Shown piece by piece: positions 44,185-55,322 of a DNA stretch of 64,000 bases. Under the pieces are notes generated by a model that saw only the letters and a program-made list of their open reading frames with translations, had not been told where the DNA came from and searched no databases. How positions within the stretch are numbered: the stretch's first letter is position 1; every line of letters starts with the position of its first letter. The position numbers and the translations under genes were made by a program. The DNA comes from Rehmannia glutinosa (lineage: Eukaryota > Streptophyta > Magnoliopsida > Lamiales > Orobanchaceae). The stretch spans positions 25,458,317 through 25,522,316 of the forward strand of contig CM071931.1 of NCBI GenBank assembly GCA_016081115.2, given 5' to 3'.

Positions 44185-46440
44185 TCATTGCCTTATATAT
44201 AGAAAATAAAATGTGTGCTCATCATTAACACGTAACGTGAGTTCCCATTTTTGTACGTCTATTAAGGCTTTACCGGTAGCTAAAAATGGACGTCCAAGTA
44301 TCAGTGGAACATCACGATCTTCTTCCATGTCAAGAACCAAGAAATCTACAGGGAATATAAATTTATCAACTTCTACCAGCACGTCTTCTATAATTCCCCT
44401 TGGATATGTAAGTGACCGGTCCGCAAGTTGCAATGTCACCGTGGTTGGCTTCACTTCGCCTAGTCCAAGCTTCCTGAAAATGGATAAAGGCATCAAATTA
44501 ATACTTGCCCCCAAATCACATAACGCTTTATTAAAGAAGTTACCACCAATAGCATGAGGGATAGTGAAACTCCCCGGATCTTTCAGTTTTTGTGGTAGCT
44601 TTCTTCGGATGATTGCGCTACATTCTTCCGTCAAATTCACCGTTTCAAAGCTTGTCATCTTCCTCTTCTTCGACATAACATCCTTAAGAAATTTCGCATA
44701 ATTTGGCATTTGCTCTAGTGCGTCTGCAAAAGGAATGTTAATGTGCAATTTCTTAAATATATCAAGGAATTTTGCAAATTGATCATCAAGCTTTTTCTTT
44801 TGAAATCTTTGGGGAAAGGGAAGAGATATAGGAAATTTAGATATGTTAGAGTTAGACGATGATTTTAGCTTCTCAGCCCCTGTTTGTTCCGCCTCTTGTC
44901 TCTCTTTTTCCCCATCTTTCATCACCGATTCAACCATTTCCAGATTTCCAGATTTTTCTTTAGGCCCCTCATATTCCGTGCCGCTTCGTAAGTGAATAGC
45001 CTTGCATTGTTCCTTAGGATTCATCTCCGTATTACTCGGAAATTGACCCTTTTGATGTTGACCACCAACAATTGTAGCCAATTGACCCACTTGAGTTTCA
45101 AGATTCTTTATTGAGCTTGTCACTTGGTTCATTTGTAGTTCCATTTTATCCATCCTAGAATCTTGCCTAGCGAAGCGACTCCTCGTGTCACTCATGAATG
45201 CATTCGGTTGATTTATGAAAGAGGTGAGTGCATCCTCCAACGATGATTTGCCTTCCACATTTCCACCTCCATTTGAAGCATTAAATCCCGGTGGAGGTTG
45301 CAACACATTCTTTGTATTGGCATATGAAATTTTTTCATGATTTCTCAATCCCGGATGGTAATGTGTTGGGTTTGAATTGTTCCGGAAATTATTGAAATTT
45401 CGGTTATTCACATAATTGAACTCCTCCATTGGATATAGAAGAGCTTCACTACCCGTGATCGTGTTTGTTTCTGGCCCTTTCGTTAAAATACTCAATTGAG
45501 TTGTCAAAGCCGCCACTTGTGTTGTTAGCGCTTTAATCGGGTCTACATTCGAAATTTCGGCTACTCGTTGTACATTGGATCTTTCAGACGGCCACTGGTA
45601 ACTATTCATAGCCATTTCTTCAAGAAGGTTCAAGGCATCTTGTGGAAACCTTGCCAACAATGCTCCTCCCGCTGCGGCATCAACAAAGGCCCTCGTTTGC
45701 CCCATTAAACCATTATAGAAGAAACATAACTGTTGATCCTCCGGGAACCCATGTTGTGGACATCTTCGTAACAAATCCCGAAATCTTTCCCAAGCCTCAT
45801 ATAAAGGCTCCGAATCAAACTGTCGGAATTGAGTAATCTCATTTTTGAGCTGCAAAGTTTTGCTCGGTGGAAAGAATTTAAACAAGAACTTTTGGCTCAA
45901 TTTGTCCCATGTGCTCACGCTTCCTTGCGTCAAAGTACCCAACCAATTTCTCGTCTTATCCCTCAAAGGGAATGGGAATAGGCGCAATCTTATGGCGTCA
46001 TCCGAGACTCCATTCATTTTGATCGTATTGCATATTTGGATAAAATGAGCAAAGTGAGAATTAGGATCTTCAGTTGCGAACCCCCCAAACTGGTTCTGTT
46101 GTACCATATTGATCAGTGCCGGTTTGAGCTCAAAGTTGTTGGCATTTATTGGAATATGAGCAATACCACCATAATTACGATTCGTTTGTGGTCGAAAGTA
46201 ATCACGAATGGCTTGCTGTTGAACTGGTATTGGTAACTCGTTTACTCCATTATTCCCCGGTATTGGTAACTCATTGATCCTGTTGATCCCATTGTTACCC
46301 CTGTGTTCTTCATCCAAATCCCCCATTATCGGATTTTGTTGTCTTTCAGCCCATCTAGTGGTAGCACTGATTCTTCTCGCGAAAGCCTCAACTTCCGGTA
46401 TGAGCGGTATTAAGTCCCCTCGCCTAGAGCGCGTGTTCAT
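44185..46440 (-). CDS. Athila-1 gag-protease polyprotein (intact frame, 751 aa)
   Basis: The longest open frame in the window. The N-terminal about 100 residues are Asn/Gly-rich. The capsid-like region (about 105-240) has FELKPALINMVQQNQFGG, CNTIKMNGVSDDAIRLRLFPF, NWLGTLTQGSVSTWDKL and FFPPSKTLQLKNEITQF, matching plant retrotransposon gag. A coiled/hydrophilic middle follows (FARQDSRMDKMELQMNQV…LETQVGQLATIVGG, about 415-460). The aspartic protease is C-terminal: CDLGASINLMPLS (active-site Asp at about 642, in D-L-G instead of D-T/S-G) and PLILGRPFLATG (about 710). No CCHC knuckle is evident. The stop at 44185 follows a frame shift at what should be the link to pol. Start: first Met, 130 bp inside the primer site. 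Confidence 0.9.
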   Translation of the reverse strand: MNTRSRRGDLIPLIPEVEAFARRISATTRWAERQQNPIMGDLDEEHRGNNGINRINELPIPGNNGVNELPIPVQQQAIRDYFRPQTNRNYGGIAHIPINANNFELKPALINMVQQNQFGGFATEDPNSHFAHFIQICNTIKMNGVSDDAIRLRLFPFPLRDKTRNWLGTLTQGSVSTWDKLSQKFLFKFFPPSKTLQLKNEITQFRQFDSEPLYEAWERFRDLLRRCPQHGFPEDQQLCFFYNGLMGQTRAFVDAAAGGALLARFPQDALNLLEEMAMNSYQWPSERSNVQRVAEISNVDPIKALTTQVAALTTQLSILTKGPETNTITGSEALLYPMEEFNYVNNRNFNNFRNNSNPTHYHPGLRNHEKISYANTKNVLQPPPGFNASNGGGNVEGKSSLEDALTSFINQPNAFMSDTRSRFARQDSRMDKMELQMNQVTSSIKNLETQVGQLATIVGGQHQKGQFPSNTEMNPKEQCKAIHLRSGTEYEGPKEKSGNLEMVESVMKDGEKERQEAEQTGAEKLKSSSNSNISKFPISLPFPQRFQKKKLDDQFAKFLDIFKKLHINIPFADALEQMPNYAKFLKDVMSKKRKMTSFETVNLTEECSAIIRRKLPQKLKDPGSFTIPHAIGGNFFNKALCDLGASINLMPLSIFRKLGLGEVKPTTVTLQLADRSLTYPRGIIEDVLVEVDKFIFPVDFLVLDMEEDRDVPLILGRPFLATGKALIDVQKWELTLRVNDEHTFYFLYIRQ

Positions 46441-46572
46441 GCACTACCTGGACCAAACTAAAAGGAACAAGTCAAATAATGTAGAATTAAAGTTAAACCA
46501 AAATATAAAATAAAAATTTCTAAATTAAGAATAATTCTATCTATCGCAATATTAACACCAAAAATTGTATTA

Positions 46573-46591
46573 GTCCCCGGCAACGGCGCCA
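46573..46591 (-). other. Primer binding site of Athila-1 (tRNA-Asp type)
   Basis: Minus strand TGGCGCCGTTGCCGGGGAC, the standard Athila/Tat primer site, lies a few bases inside the 5' LTR. Fully preserved. Confidence 0.9.
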
Positions 46592-46597
46592 AAAACT

Positions 46598-48059
46598 TGT
46601 TCGCCTTTAATTTTTTAGCTCACCGCAAGTGTACGGTGTACGTTATAGAAAAAGGGTAGCAAGGTCGTATCCACGGAGACTAATAAATTTATGTACTAAG
46701 TATTAACCAAGATAGCTTATTTTTATTTAGACGATCGTAATTTGATGATTGTTGTTATGAGATTAAGACAAGTTAGAATCCTAAAACACATGATTAAGAT
46801 AACACAATTGATAGAAGTATCAAAATGATGAAATGGATTCCCGAGTTAAGGTTTCGATTAATATCACTCTTGTTATCCGATTTAATCCAAGTCAAGTTAT
46901 TATCAATATTCCTATAAGACGATCACAAAGATATTTTATCCTCCCTCTCGAGATGCATATAAAACGTAGATTGAAATACTTATGCTAGCATCTCTACTCA
47001 ACATGAAGTACTCAACCCCCAAAAGTTCAAAAGATCAAATGTCTTCACATATATTTACAAACCTCTCGATTCATGCAAATATTTGTGTTGAGTACTCAAG
47101 ATCTAATATTGAAACTCATCTCTTGAATTATGAATCAATATATCAAACAAGTTAAATCTTTGATCAAGTGATAAAACAAGAATAAGCTCAAAGTACTCAA
47201 ATAGGCTTCAAGATAATAACTTGAACTAAGATTAAAACATTCAACAAGAGTTCATTAATCTACTTCCAAAACCCGGAAATCTAAAGAGTTTAGCTACACA
47301 TGATTTCTAAACAATCCATATACAAATTGTTCATAGCCATGACAACTAAAAATGAAAGATGAAAACTACAAGAGAAGCAAGAAAAACTTAGGAAAGTCGA
47401 CAATCTCTCGATGTATCTCCGTTCCTTGAGCTCCGATGCAACCCGATTATCTCCTTGATGTCCTCTTTCAAGAATATACCCTTGTCTTGTGTTGTAGATC
47501 CCAAAAATGTCAGAATGTCCTTGGTGTGCGCCCCCAAAAGTGCTTAAATACCCCCCTCCAATTCTAGGTCATGTTGCTATCAAAGTAATGCAGTCCAGCA
47601 GGGACGCACGGGTTACCCGTGCGCAAGTCCGTAGGCAATTTTTTTGTTCACCAATTAGCGCACGGGTCGTGCGTGATACGCACGGGTGACCCGTGTGCAT
47701 GTCCGTAGGATATGTTCTAACCTGCAGTGGCGCACGGGTGGTGCGTGCAACGCACGGGCTACCCATGCGCATTGTCGTACCTTCATTTCTGCTTTCCCAG
47801 GGGCGCACGGGTGGTGCTTAGGCGCGCGCCCTACCCGTGCGTCATGTATTTTCCATCATTTGTGGTATTTCTTCTTAGTAATGCTCGTATTTGTATCCAA
47901 GTTCCTTTAAATATCACTAAATTCCTACAAAACGAACAATGCATAATATCTTTTCCCACAAAAAGTGAATATGAGTCATTTCGTATGAGTTTATGCACGT
48001 TTAGTCACCATTTTAGCCATAAATACGCCCCAAAATACATGCAAAACTCACACCTATCA
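46598..48059 (-). repeat. Athila-1 5' LTR
   Basis: 1462 bp, read on the minus strand from TGATAGGTGTGAG (48059) to GGCGAACA (46598). Matches the 3' LTR remnant over its first 289 bp. It contains four GC-rich palindromic units within the first 460 bp, in the likely U3. The bases beyond 48059 (GTATG) are SIRE-C ORF3. Confidence 0.9.
47597..47845. repeat. GC-rich palindromic repeat cluster in LTR
   Basis: Four units based on CGCACGGGT…ACCCGTGCG, each about 45-50 bp and separated by unrelated 25-35 bp spacers; several end GTCCGTAG or GTCGTA. The last unit is also in the 3' LTR remnant (36688-36732). Confidence 0.85.
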
Positions 48060-48262
48060 GTATGGCATAGTGATTGGCCATTTGATGTAAGTGAAAGGAA
48101 TTGCCCTGCGCCATGGAAAACCATTCCATGTGAACAAGAAAATGTTCAAGGCAAACCTTTCTGGGGTTCAGAGGAAGGCGCATGCAAGGAAAGCTGACAC
48201 GAGTGAGGGTGAGTCAGCTGACCCTGCTGAAGACACAACTGCAACTGCTCCAACTCTCTCGC
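48060..48262 (+). repeat. 203-bp direct duplication of SIRE-C ORF3
   Basis: Repeats 36455-36657 with only a few substitutions (for example TATTGC/TATGGC, AAGATG/AAAATG, ATAGCT/ACAACT). The two copies bracket Athila-1. Confidence 0.92.
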
Positions 48263-51200
48263 TCAAGCCTATCCAAAGAAGAGAGCTGCGGCAGCTAAGC
48301 AAGCACACCGCCCCTCGCAGTAAGTCAAGAAGGCTCCCCTTTACGGTACGAACGACAAGCACTGTCTAAATGCTTAGAATCCAACGCATCAGCCTTTTGC
48401 CCAAAGTGAGCCAAGATCAAGAAGGATACGTCTACACCTTCTCCGATCGTAAAGAAGAAGTGCACAACTGTGCCCCGTAAGCCAGCTGCTGCGAAAAAGC
48501 TAAAGATGGTGGAGCCAGAAGCCACCACTGAAGAAGCCGAAGAGTATGTTGTTCTACTTGTAAGAAACAAGAGAAGAAAACTTGTTAGGAAGTCTGAGCT
48601 TGAAAAAGCTGAGTCTGCCACTCAGCTAGAGAAGCCCAAGGAGATTGCTGACACTCAAGAAGAGCAATCTCAAGAGAAGGATGGTGGAGATGTAGCCACC
48701 AAGGATGCCTCAAAGACTGCTGATGTCGATCAGTAGAGTGTAGAAGATCCAGCTGCCCGAGAGACAACTGTGGAAAATCAAGGAGCCGAGACAGCCAAGT
48801 TGCCCGAAGAGAGAGCTGTCCACTCCCCTCAAACTGATACAAATGAACCAGAGGAGGAGCATACTCCACTAGCTACAATTCAAGAAGAAGGAGATGATGA
48901 CGATGTTATTATGCTATCTCCTATCTATCTTGACATTCAATAGAGACTGAGGGACTGGATAAACTGGAAGCTGGACTATTCTCGACAACAATTTGAGCAC
49001 CCAGAATATATTGAAGCAGAAGAGGAGCTCTTGAGCTTCTTGGGGAACATCTCAGTCTGCTTTGCTCTCAATGAAGATTTTGGTATGGAAGCCCTCCATT
49101 CCATCAAAGAATATGAGAAAAAAAAGCCTTGGAGAAGGCCAAAGCCCTTGAAAAGTCTAAAATGTGCATGTTCACTGGCAGTCATGAACATCAAATGGAC
49201 TTGACTGACAGCAGTGACTTGGAGGAGATTGATCCTGCTATAGTAGCCGAGAAGGCCGAATTCAAACAAGCCAACACAAAATCGAAAGCCATGCACAAAC
49301 AACAAATGCAAGCTGAGAATGGCTCTCAGGGGATTGGCGATGAAGCTAGGGAAGGAGATTTAGTGGGCACCCTATCCAAGCCAACTCCTGAAGGTATTCA
49401 GACCCTGCCCCCACGGCTGATCACTCAGAGGGAAAAACAGCCGAGTCTCAGGAGCAGAGCAACCCCACAACTTCTAACTTAGCTGGTGCACCAGCTGAGG
49501 GGAAAGCTCTCTCCACCACAGCTAGGTCGGAGGATGCGTTGTGGGAGACCAAACTATGGAGAAAGGAGGCAAAGATGAGAAATCAATGGAACAACATAGT
49601 AAAGTTGACGAAGCTCGGATGGTTGAGACTGTCTCAGCTAAAATTGTTTCTACACTGAAGGTCGGTGACACTGCTGATGCAACTAAGGCAAAGGCAGGAA
49701 TGGAGACCATGGGAGTTGAGACTCCTGGCTAGAAGTTGAGACTCTGACGGATGCCATCGAAGACCCTAAGGCAGATGAGTCTGCTGCGGGGAGAAATGCC
49801 CAAGACCCTGCTGTAGTTGAGACTGCACAAAGGGATGTTGAAGGCCCTCCGGCGGTTGAGACTGCTGAGGGTATCGAAGGCCCAAAGGAGGTTGATACTA
49901 TCTTGGGTAAATGAGCTGAAGATGAGCAAATTCCTCAAATAGAGATGACTGATGAAGAAGACAAAATCAGACTGAGTGATTCCTAGGAGAATATTGATAC
50001 ATAATTCCTGGAATCCCACAATGAATCTGAGTCCACTCCCATTGAAGATTCTTCGAATGACAAAGTTGAGGATGCTTAAGACTCACAGAGTGACAAAACT
50101 GCTCCGATGAGGTTTGCGTTTGTTAATGAGCCAACCCCCATGGCACCAACACACTCCGATATGCTGATAAATCAGCAGAGGACAAGACAAATCAAAAGGA
50201 AGGACCCCACTGATATCAAGGAAGCTGTTAAGAGAGCTGAGGGTCAGTCAGCTGAGCAGGCTAACACAGCTGCTCAAGTTGGAAACCAGTCAGCAGAGCA
50301 GGCTAAGATATCTGCTCCCAAAGCCGCCGAAGCTAGTTTTGCTGAGGCCAGTCAGGTGACTCCACTCGAAAGGAGAAGGGAAATGCTCCACAAGTTGGAC
50401 CTTCGGGAATCCCTCTCATTCCAGATGAGATATTTGAAGATATGTTCCCTTTTGAAGCTGAACTACCTCCCCTTGATGCCGAATCTCCTACAGAACAAGC
50501 TAAATATATTGTACAAGTAGAGCCCGGAGTACTAGCTGATTCAACAATGGTGCCCATAGGTTTTGATTTTGATGTCATTTGGCCTGAGGATGAGTCTGCT
50601 TCGTTAGCTGACTTTCAAAAGGCGTTTACAACCATATGTGCTGAAATCGAGAATATTTAGAATGGCTTAGCATCATTAGACCTAAGACTGGACAACCGAG
50701 ATGCAAGCATCAGTGAAGATATTCGTGGAGTTGTTCTACGTATCCGAGAGTGGGCTGCATAGACTACGGCTATGAGAAGAGAGCAAGTCTGTTAATTCAA
50801 GTCATTATTTGCGGAATTATTAGTATGGAGTGTGGATAACATTTAGTTTCAGCAGAGGCAAAAGGAGTATATGGTGAGGATCGAAGAATCTCACAAGTCA
50901 GATATGGAATTGCTCAAGCTGCAACATAAGAACGAGATTGCAATATTGTAGACCACTATGAGTCAGCAGCTCAGTGTTCTCCAAACATAAATGAAAATTA
51001 ATGGCATCTGAGTCAAAGGCTATGAGGTCCGAGTTTTGAACATTCTACTCCAAGTCAGATACTAAACATGATTCAACAAACAACCGACTCGACTTCATTT
51101 TAAGTGGCATGTTCCCTGGCCTGACCCTATCTTTTGGTTATGATGCCAAAAAGGGGGAATATGTGGCCTTGAAGGAATTGAAGGAAGGGAAAGGGAGTCA

Positions 51201-52087
51201 TAAGGTGGAGTAGCAGGAAGTACCAGCTAAGGTGGAAGAAAGCTCGAAAAACCCCCCTTTGACGCTTATGTATTCCCAGACTCCTCAGTAAGGAGAAATA
51301 ACAACTTCACTTCTCAGCAAGCTACCGAAATAGCTATCAGTGAAATAAAAAGCTTAGTTGGCATTTAAAAAATCATGGAAAGCCATCGAAGCTGAGTTCG
51401 AAAAGGTAGCTGAGAAGCATTCTGCGCGTATCCAGAATATAAGGACGCAATATGATGGTCCTCCAGCAGGAAAGGATTTCCCTGCATTCAAGCCCCCAAT
51501 AGACATTGCTATGCCTGATGCTGGGTCTGAGCCCAGATCCCTAGAGGAGTTTCAAATTCTAGAGGCAGAAGACTACTTTAGAGATATGACTACCACAAGC
51601 CTGGGTTATGTACTGAGAGAAGGGTCTCGATGTGTGTAACTTAGCTGATGTGCAACACAGTTCCACCAGTTACTCAGCTGGAAAAGGAAAAACATCAGTA
51701 CATCACACTCCCAAAGCAGCTGAGTCGGGAAGAGGAAGGGGAAGATCAGGTGGTAGTGGAAGAGGCAGAAGCGCTCGACCGCAGCCAAAACCTCAGGACA
51801 TCAAGTATATTGATCCTCAGAAGAATGGGATCACTTACTGGGCTGGATATGATCATCTTGCAAAGTTAGAAGTCCAACGCAAGAATGCTGAAGCTATGAG
51901 ATGGCAAGAAGCTGAGAATAAAAGAGTCATGCGAGAATGGGAGGAATGGCAGCGAAGGGATGACCCTGCTACAAGGCGTGCCTATAAGAAGAAGAGGGAT
52001 GAAAAAGAAAGGAAGAGGAGAAGAGCAGACGAGGACAGAAGGAGAGATGAAGATGAAGAGAGAAAAATGAAGCAGCCAAGGCGTTGA
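48060..52087 (+). pseudogene. SIRE-C post-pol ORF3, part 2
   Basis: Continuation of ORF3 after Athila-1. Pieces in order: basic/Pro-rich (48091-48369, 48470-48736, with RNKRRKLVRKSELEKAES); acidic (48740-49480), including the SGD/DLEEIDPAIVAEKAEFKQ area; VET-rich repeats (49600-49900); FPFEAELPPLDAESPTEQAKYIVQVEPG and DFDVIWPEDESASLADFQKAF (50442-50660); a Gln/Glu/Lys coiled coil (50680-51000); AFKKSWKAIEAEFEKVAEKHSARIQ and MPDAGSEPRSLEEFQILEAE (51358-51639); and the C-terminus (51632-52087) with GRGRGRSGGSGRGRSARPQ, DPQKNGITYWAGYDHLAKLE and a long Arg/Glu/Lys helix ending in Arg-Arg-stop. Interrupted by many stops. The RGG-like and strongly basic C-terminus suggests nucleic-acid binding; that is inference. 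Confidence 0.7.
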
Positions 52088-52359
52088 AGACGGCTGCAAC
52101 CCCTTTATGTATTTTACTTTATTTTAAATACACAGCTGTAAGTACTTTGTGAGTTAGTTGTTAGCTCTGATACCTTCTTTGTAAGTTTGCTCTGATACAT
52201 GTTGTATTTCAATGTATGTATATAGAATATTGTTGTAAACAGCTTTGTAAAGGACAAGAATGCTATGATAAATAAAATTGACATATTCAAAGCATACATT
52301 CTTTGTTATTGCACTGCTTGCGTTTGCTATTTATTTTATATAAGTTTTGGCATCATCAA
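52088..52359 (+). other. SIRE-C 3' non-coding region
   Basis: Between the ORF3 stop and the polypurine tract; AT-rich, similar in place and length to 5894-6193 in SIRE-A. Confidence 0.6.
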
Positions 52360-52371
52360 AAAGGGAAAAAT
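52360..52371 (+). other. Polypurine tract of SIRE-C (decayed)
   Basis: CATCATCAAAAAGGGAAAAATTG before the LTR: the G-run is down to three from the five in SIRE-A and SIRE-B. Confidence 0.7.
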
Positions 52372-52995
52372 TGTTAGGAAATTTATTGTTTAGATTTTGA
52401 TGATACCATGTAAAACTTAGACTAGGAAGTTGGCACCCCAATTTTCTTGTATTTCAATGTTATAATAGATAGGACATAAAGAGCTGAGTGAAGTCAGCTA
52501 TGTCGAAGAATGCAAGAAGTCAAGTGCAGACTAAAGTGAAGACTCCGTTGTGTGTCAGTTGAGTATGGCCAAGATGGAAGATAAAGACTCGACTATAGGG
52601 GTCAAGTCAAGTCATTGAAGAAGCCAAGTCTAACAGTTGAAGTGACAGTTGAGTCATTCCCACATGTTTGGAGCAAACTCAAGTCAAGGGGTAAAGGCAG
52701 CAGTCAAGTCAAGACAACTGACATTGATTCGTTGGAAAGAAGTCAAGAATATTACTCGAAATAGTAATAAGTCCAAGCTGCCAGGTCTTAAAGTGTTTGG
52801 CCCAGAAATATGCAAAAGGAATAAACCAATGGGAAACACTGGAGCATGTGTCAGACCCTTAAAAGCGCAGAGTCCATTAATACGAGGAAGGGTCAACATC
52901 ACATCTCTGCAGGCCAAGAAAAGACTAGCCAACGAACTAAGAAGTGTCATTTGAAAATAGTCTATCTCTTCAACGGGCAAATTTTCAAATGAGCA

Positions 52996-53005
52996 CTATA
53001 AAAGG
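52996..53005 (+). promoter_or_regulatory. TATA box of SIRE-C LTR
   Basis: CTATAAAAGG in GAGCACTATAAAAGGTTGAGG, conserved at the same place in all SIRE LTR copies here. Confidence 0.6.
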
Positions 53006-53184
53006 TTGAGGAAGCATTTAAGAAAAGGTTACGATTTACACGAGCAAAAATCAATCTTACAAGCAAGCATAACCTGCAATATTCTCAAAGCTTATAAAGA
53101 AATTCCTCAAGCCTAAAACTCGAAGGAACTCGATCCAACACACGTTATGAAGGAAAGATTACTTCAACCAGTTGAAGAGAAAAA

Positions 53185-54614
53185 TGTATTATCCCGTATT
53201 TTTCAATTATTATTATATAAATTATAATTTTTTATTAGATATTAATATTTATAATTCCGTCACTATCCTTTTACAATCCAGATTTTTATTAAACCCTATT
53301 AAGATAGAATTTCACTCGTATTAGATTAAAAAAACATATTTTATCTTATCATTAACAAACCCTAATTATCTTCAAACTCCATAAAATCATCCTATAAATA
53401 TAAATTCTTTCAATACACCCTACTTTCATAATTTAGTGCAAGAAATTTCAATTAGGGTTTCTAACTTTAAATTTTATCTACTTAGATTTTTAATTTTAAA
53501 ATCAAAATATGTTATATTTAATTAGTCGTTTTAATGAAATTTCAGTTATGGATTTGAAGAGTTCCTAACTTAATAATGGTATATGAAAGGATATCAAGTT
53601 ATGATTTTGTAACGTTAAAGAAAAACATAATTCTTATTAAATTTCCATCAAAGAAATGCCATTATAAACACTAGTTTTTCCCTTACACTTTTTACAAATA
53701 CTTTCTGCTAGAATCATGTATATCTCAAGAACTAGCTTTTTATTCTTTCTTTACAACAACCATATGATGTTTGATATCACACCAACCTAGCAACTTAACT
53801 AAACCCGGAAAAGAGGAACATGCTGTATTTTTTTACATTCTCGGCACAAGATATCTGTAATTATTTTAAGGTGAGGATATTTCTATTCAAGTATTGTTTG
53901 TCATAATTAAATGCTTCATATATATATTTTTGTTTATGTGCAATGTGACAGAGGAAATCATGTTAGTCAGGGGCCGTAAATAGGTCGGGGATCGAAGTTG
54001 ATCTTCAGGTTAAGCCAGTGCTATAATCATGAACATTATGTTAGCCAGGGACTGTAAGAAAGTCCGAGATCAAAAGTATCCTCGGGGTGTACCCACAGTG
54101 CTATAAAGTAACTGGTCAGTCAGAGGAAATATTACAGAGGAAAAATTTCATGTTGAATATTTATGATTATACTTATGTGTTGTATTTAATTTTGACAAAC
54201 TTGTTCGCACTGAGCGAGTAGAAAAGCTCACCCCATATTTATTAACACTTTTCAGGTTTAGGAGCCCAAGCGAGGATTGGATGCGGTGGATGCAAAGTCA
54301 ATGATTTTTATTTAATTCGAATTTTTAGGAAAAGCTTATTTTATTAATGAATTTAAGTTATTGTTAATAGTTAGTATTTTATTTTTGGAGGACAAATATT
54401 TTAGTTTGAATACTTTGTTTATTTGGACGGAAAATTTTATAATTAGATGATATTTTATGAAATTAGAGTGGCGCAGCGGAAAAGTCATGGATTACTTGGA
54501 TTTATTAATAAAATTGTTCAACTTATTTTTGAGATGTGTCTTATTCATACACATTTAAATGTGTTTTCTTATTAAATTAAGTTACTCTTATATTTTGAAA
54601 ATCGGGGAGTTACA
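53185..54614 (+). mobile_element. Solo chromovirus LTR (Tekay/Del-like)
   Basis: Begins TGTATTATCCCG and ends ATCGGGGAGTTACA. Inside are a repeated GTTAG(T/C)CAGGG(G/A)C(C/T)GTAA block (53960 and 54041) and GCACTGAGCGAG…AGCTCACCCC, typical of Tekay/Del LTRs. 1430 bp, no coding sequence, no PBS or PPT at either edge, and SIRE LTR sequence resumes on both sides, so it is a solo LTR. AAAAA precedes it, and AAAAA follows after one extra T, a probable 5-bp target duplication in an A-run. Confidence 0.8.
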
Positions 54615-55322
54615 TAAAAATTTAAAGAATGAAAAGGGTCTACTCTCCAAGTTGAAGGTGTTGCTGTAGAGAGGTTCAAGGTCAAACCAGAAGTTTCAAG
54701 TTTGTTGGAAGGCTGTGTGATCCTTTCTAAAGACTTGAAGGGAGATGAAGTAGCAAGACAGCTGTCTTGTGAAGAAACTGAGCGCAGGAGAAGCCAACTG
54801 TGTGATCAAGGCTGTCTCTAGACTGAGAACTGCTTTGTAACTTGATATGTTACTTAGTTGATTCCTCCAGGAGTTGGAGAATAGTGGACTATAAGAATTA
54901 CCCCATCCTCGAACCACTATAAATTTGCTTGTGTTATTTAACTTTCAACAATTTTCTTTCCTGCTTATATTTTTATATCTGCTGACAAGTTATATTACTA
55001 TCCAACTGATAATAACAAGTGCTAAAACAAGTGTTAAAAATGAGCTTAAATTTAATAAAGGGTGTTAAGTCTTCCGTTGTTAAAAACCAAATCATCTAAA
55101 GTTAAGTGTTAGCTGACGCAGCTAAGTTATACTATCAACAGCTCAGTCGAGTCTGTTGAGTGGGTAACTTTGCTGAAGAAAGCCAACCTAATTGTCCCCC
55201 AAGGACTTACCAGATTTGAGTCAACTCTGTTGAATATTTTAAAAGGACTAAAATGTGAAAATTTGGTAAGGTTTATTCAACTACCCCTTCTAAACCTTAC
55301 ACCACACCTCTTGGGACCTACA

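Larger units (their letters stand above)
36658..48059 (-). mobile_element. Athila-1: Ty3/gypsy element of Athila type
   Basis: Minus-strand order: complete 5' LTR (46598-48059), tRNA-Asp-type primer site, gag-protease, pol (RT, RNase H, integrase), spacer with palindromic repeats, ATHILA-type ORF3, polypurine tract, truncated 3' LTR (36658-36946). 11.4 kb. Inserted into ORF3 of SIRE-C. The gag-protease frame is intact, but pol and ORF3 have frame errors. Confidence 0.9.
31353..55322 (+). mobile_element. SIRE-C: 5'-truncated SIRE-type copia element with nested insertions
   Basis: Starts abruptly inside gag (31353) and runs gag C-terminus, protease, integrase, RT, RNase H, leader, ORF3, polypurine tract and 3' LTR ending CCTACA at 55322. 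Athila-1 (36658-48059) interrupts ORF3, and a solo LTR (53185-54614) interrupts the 3' LTR. The 3' end abuts the integrase of a minus-strand SIRE remnant at the DLFGPV codons, suggesting SIRE-C inserted into that copy. Coding regions carry several stops each. Confidence 0.85.
52372..55322 (+). repeat. SIRE-C 3' LTR, split by a solo LTR
   Basis: TGTTAGGAAATTTATTG (52372) to GGGACCTACA (55322); about 1521 bp after removing 53185-54614, matching the other SIRE LTRs along its length. Next to it, from 55323, is minus-strand SIRE integrase. Confidence 0.88.
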
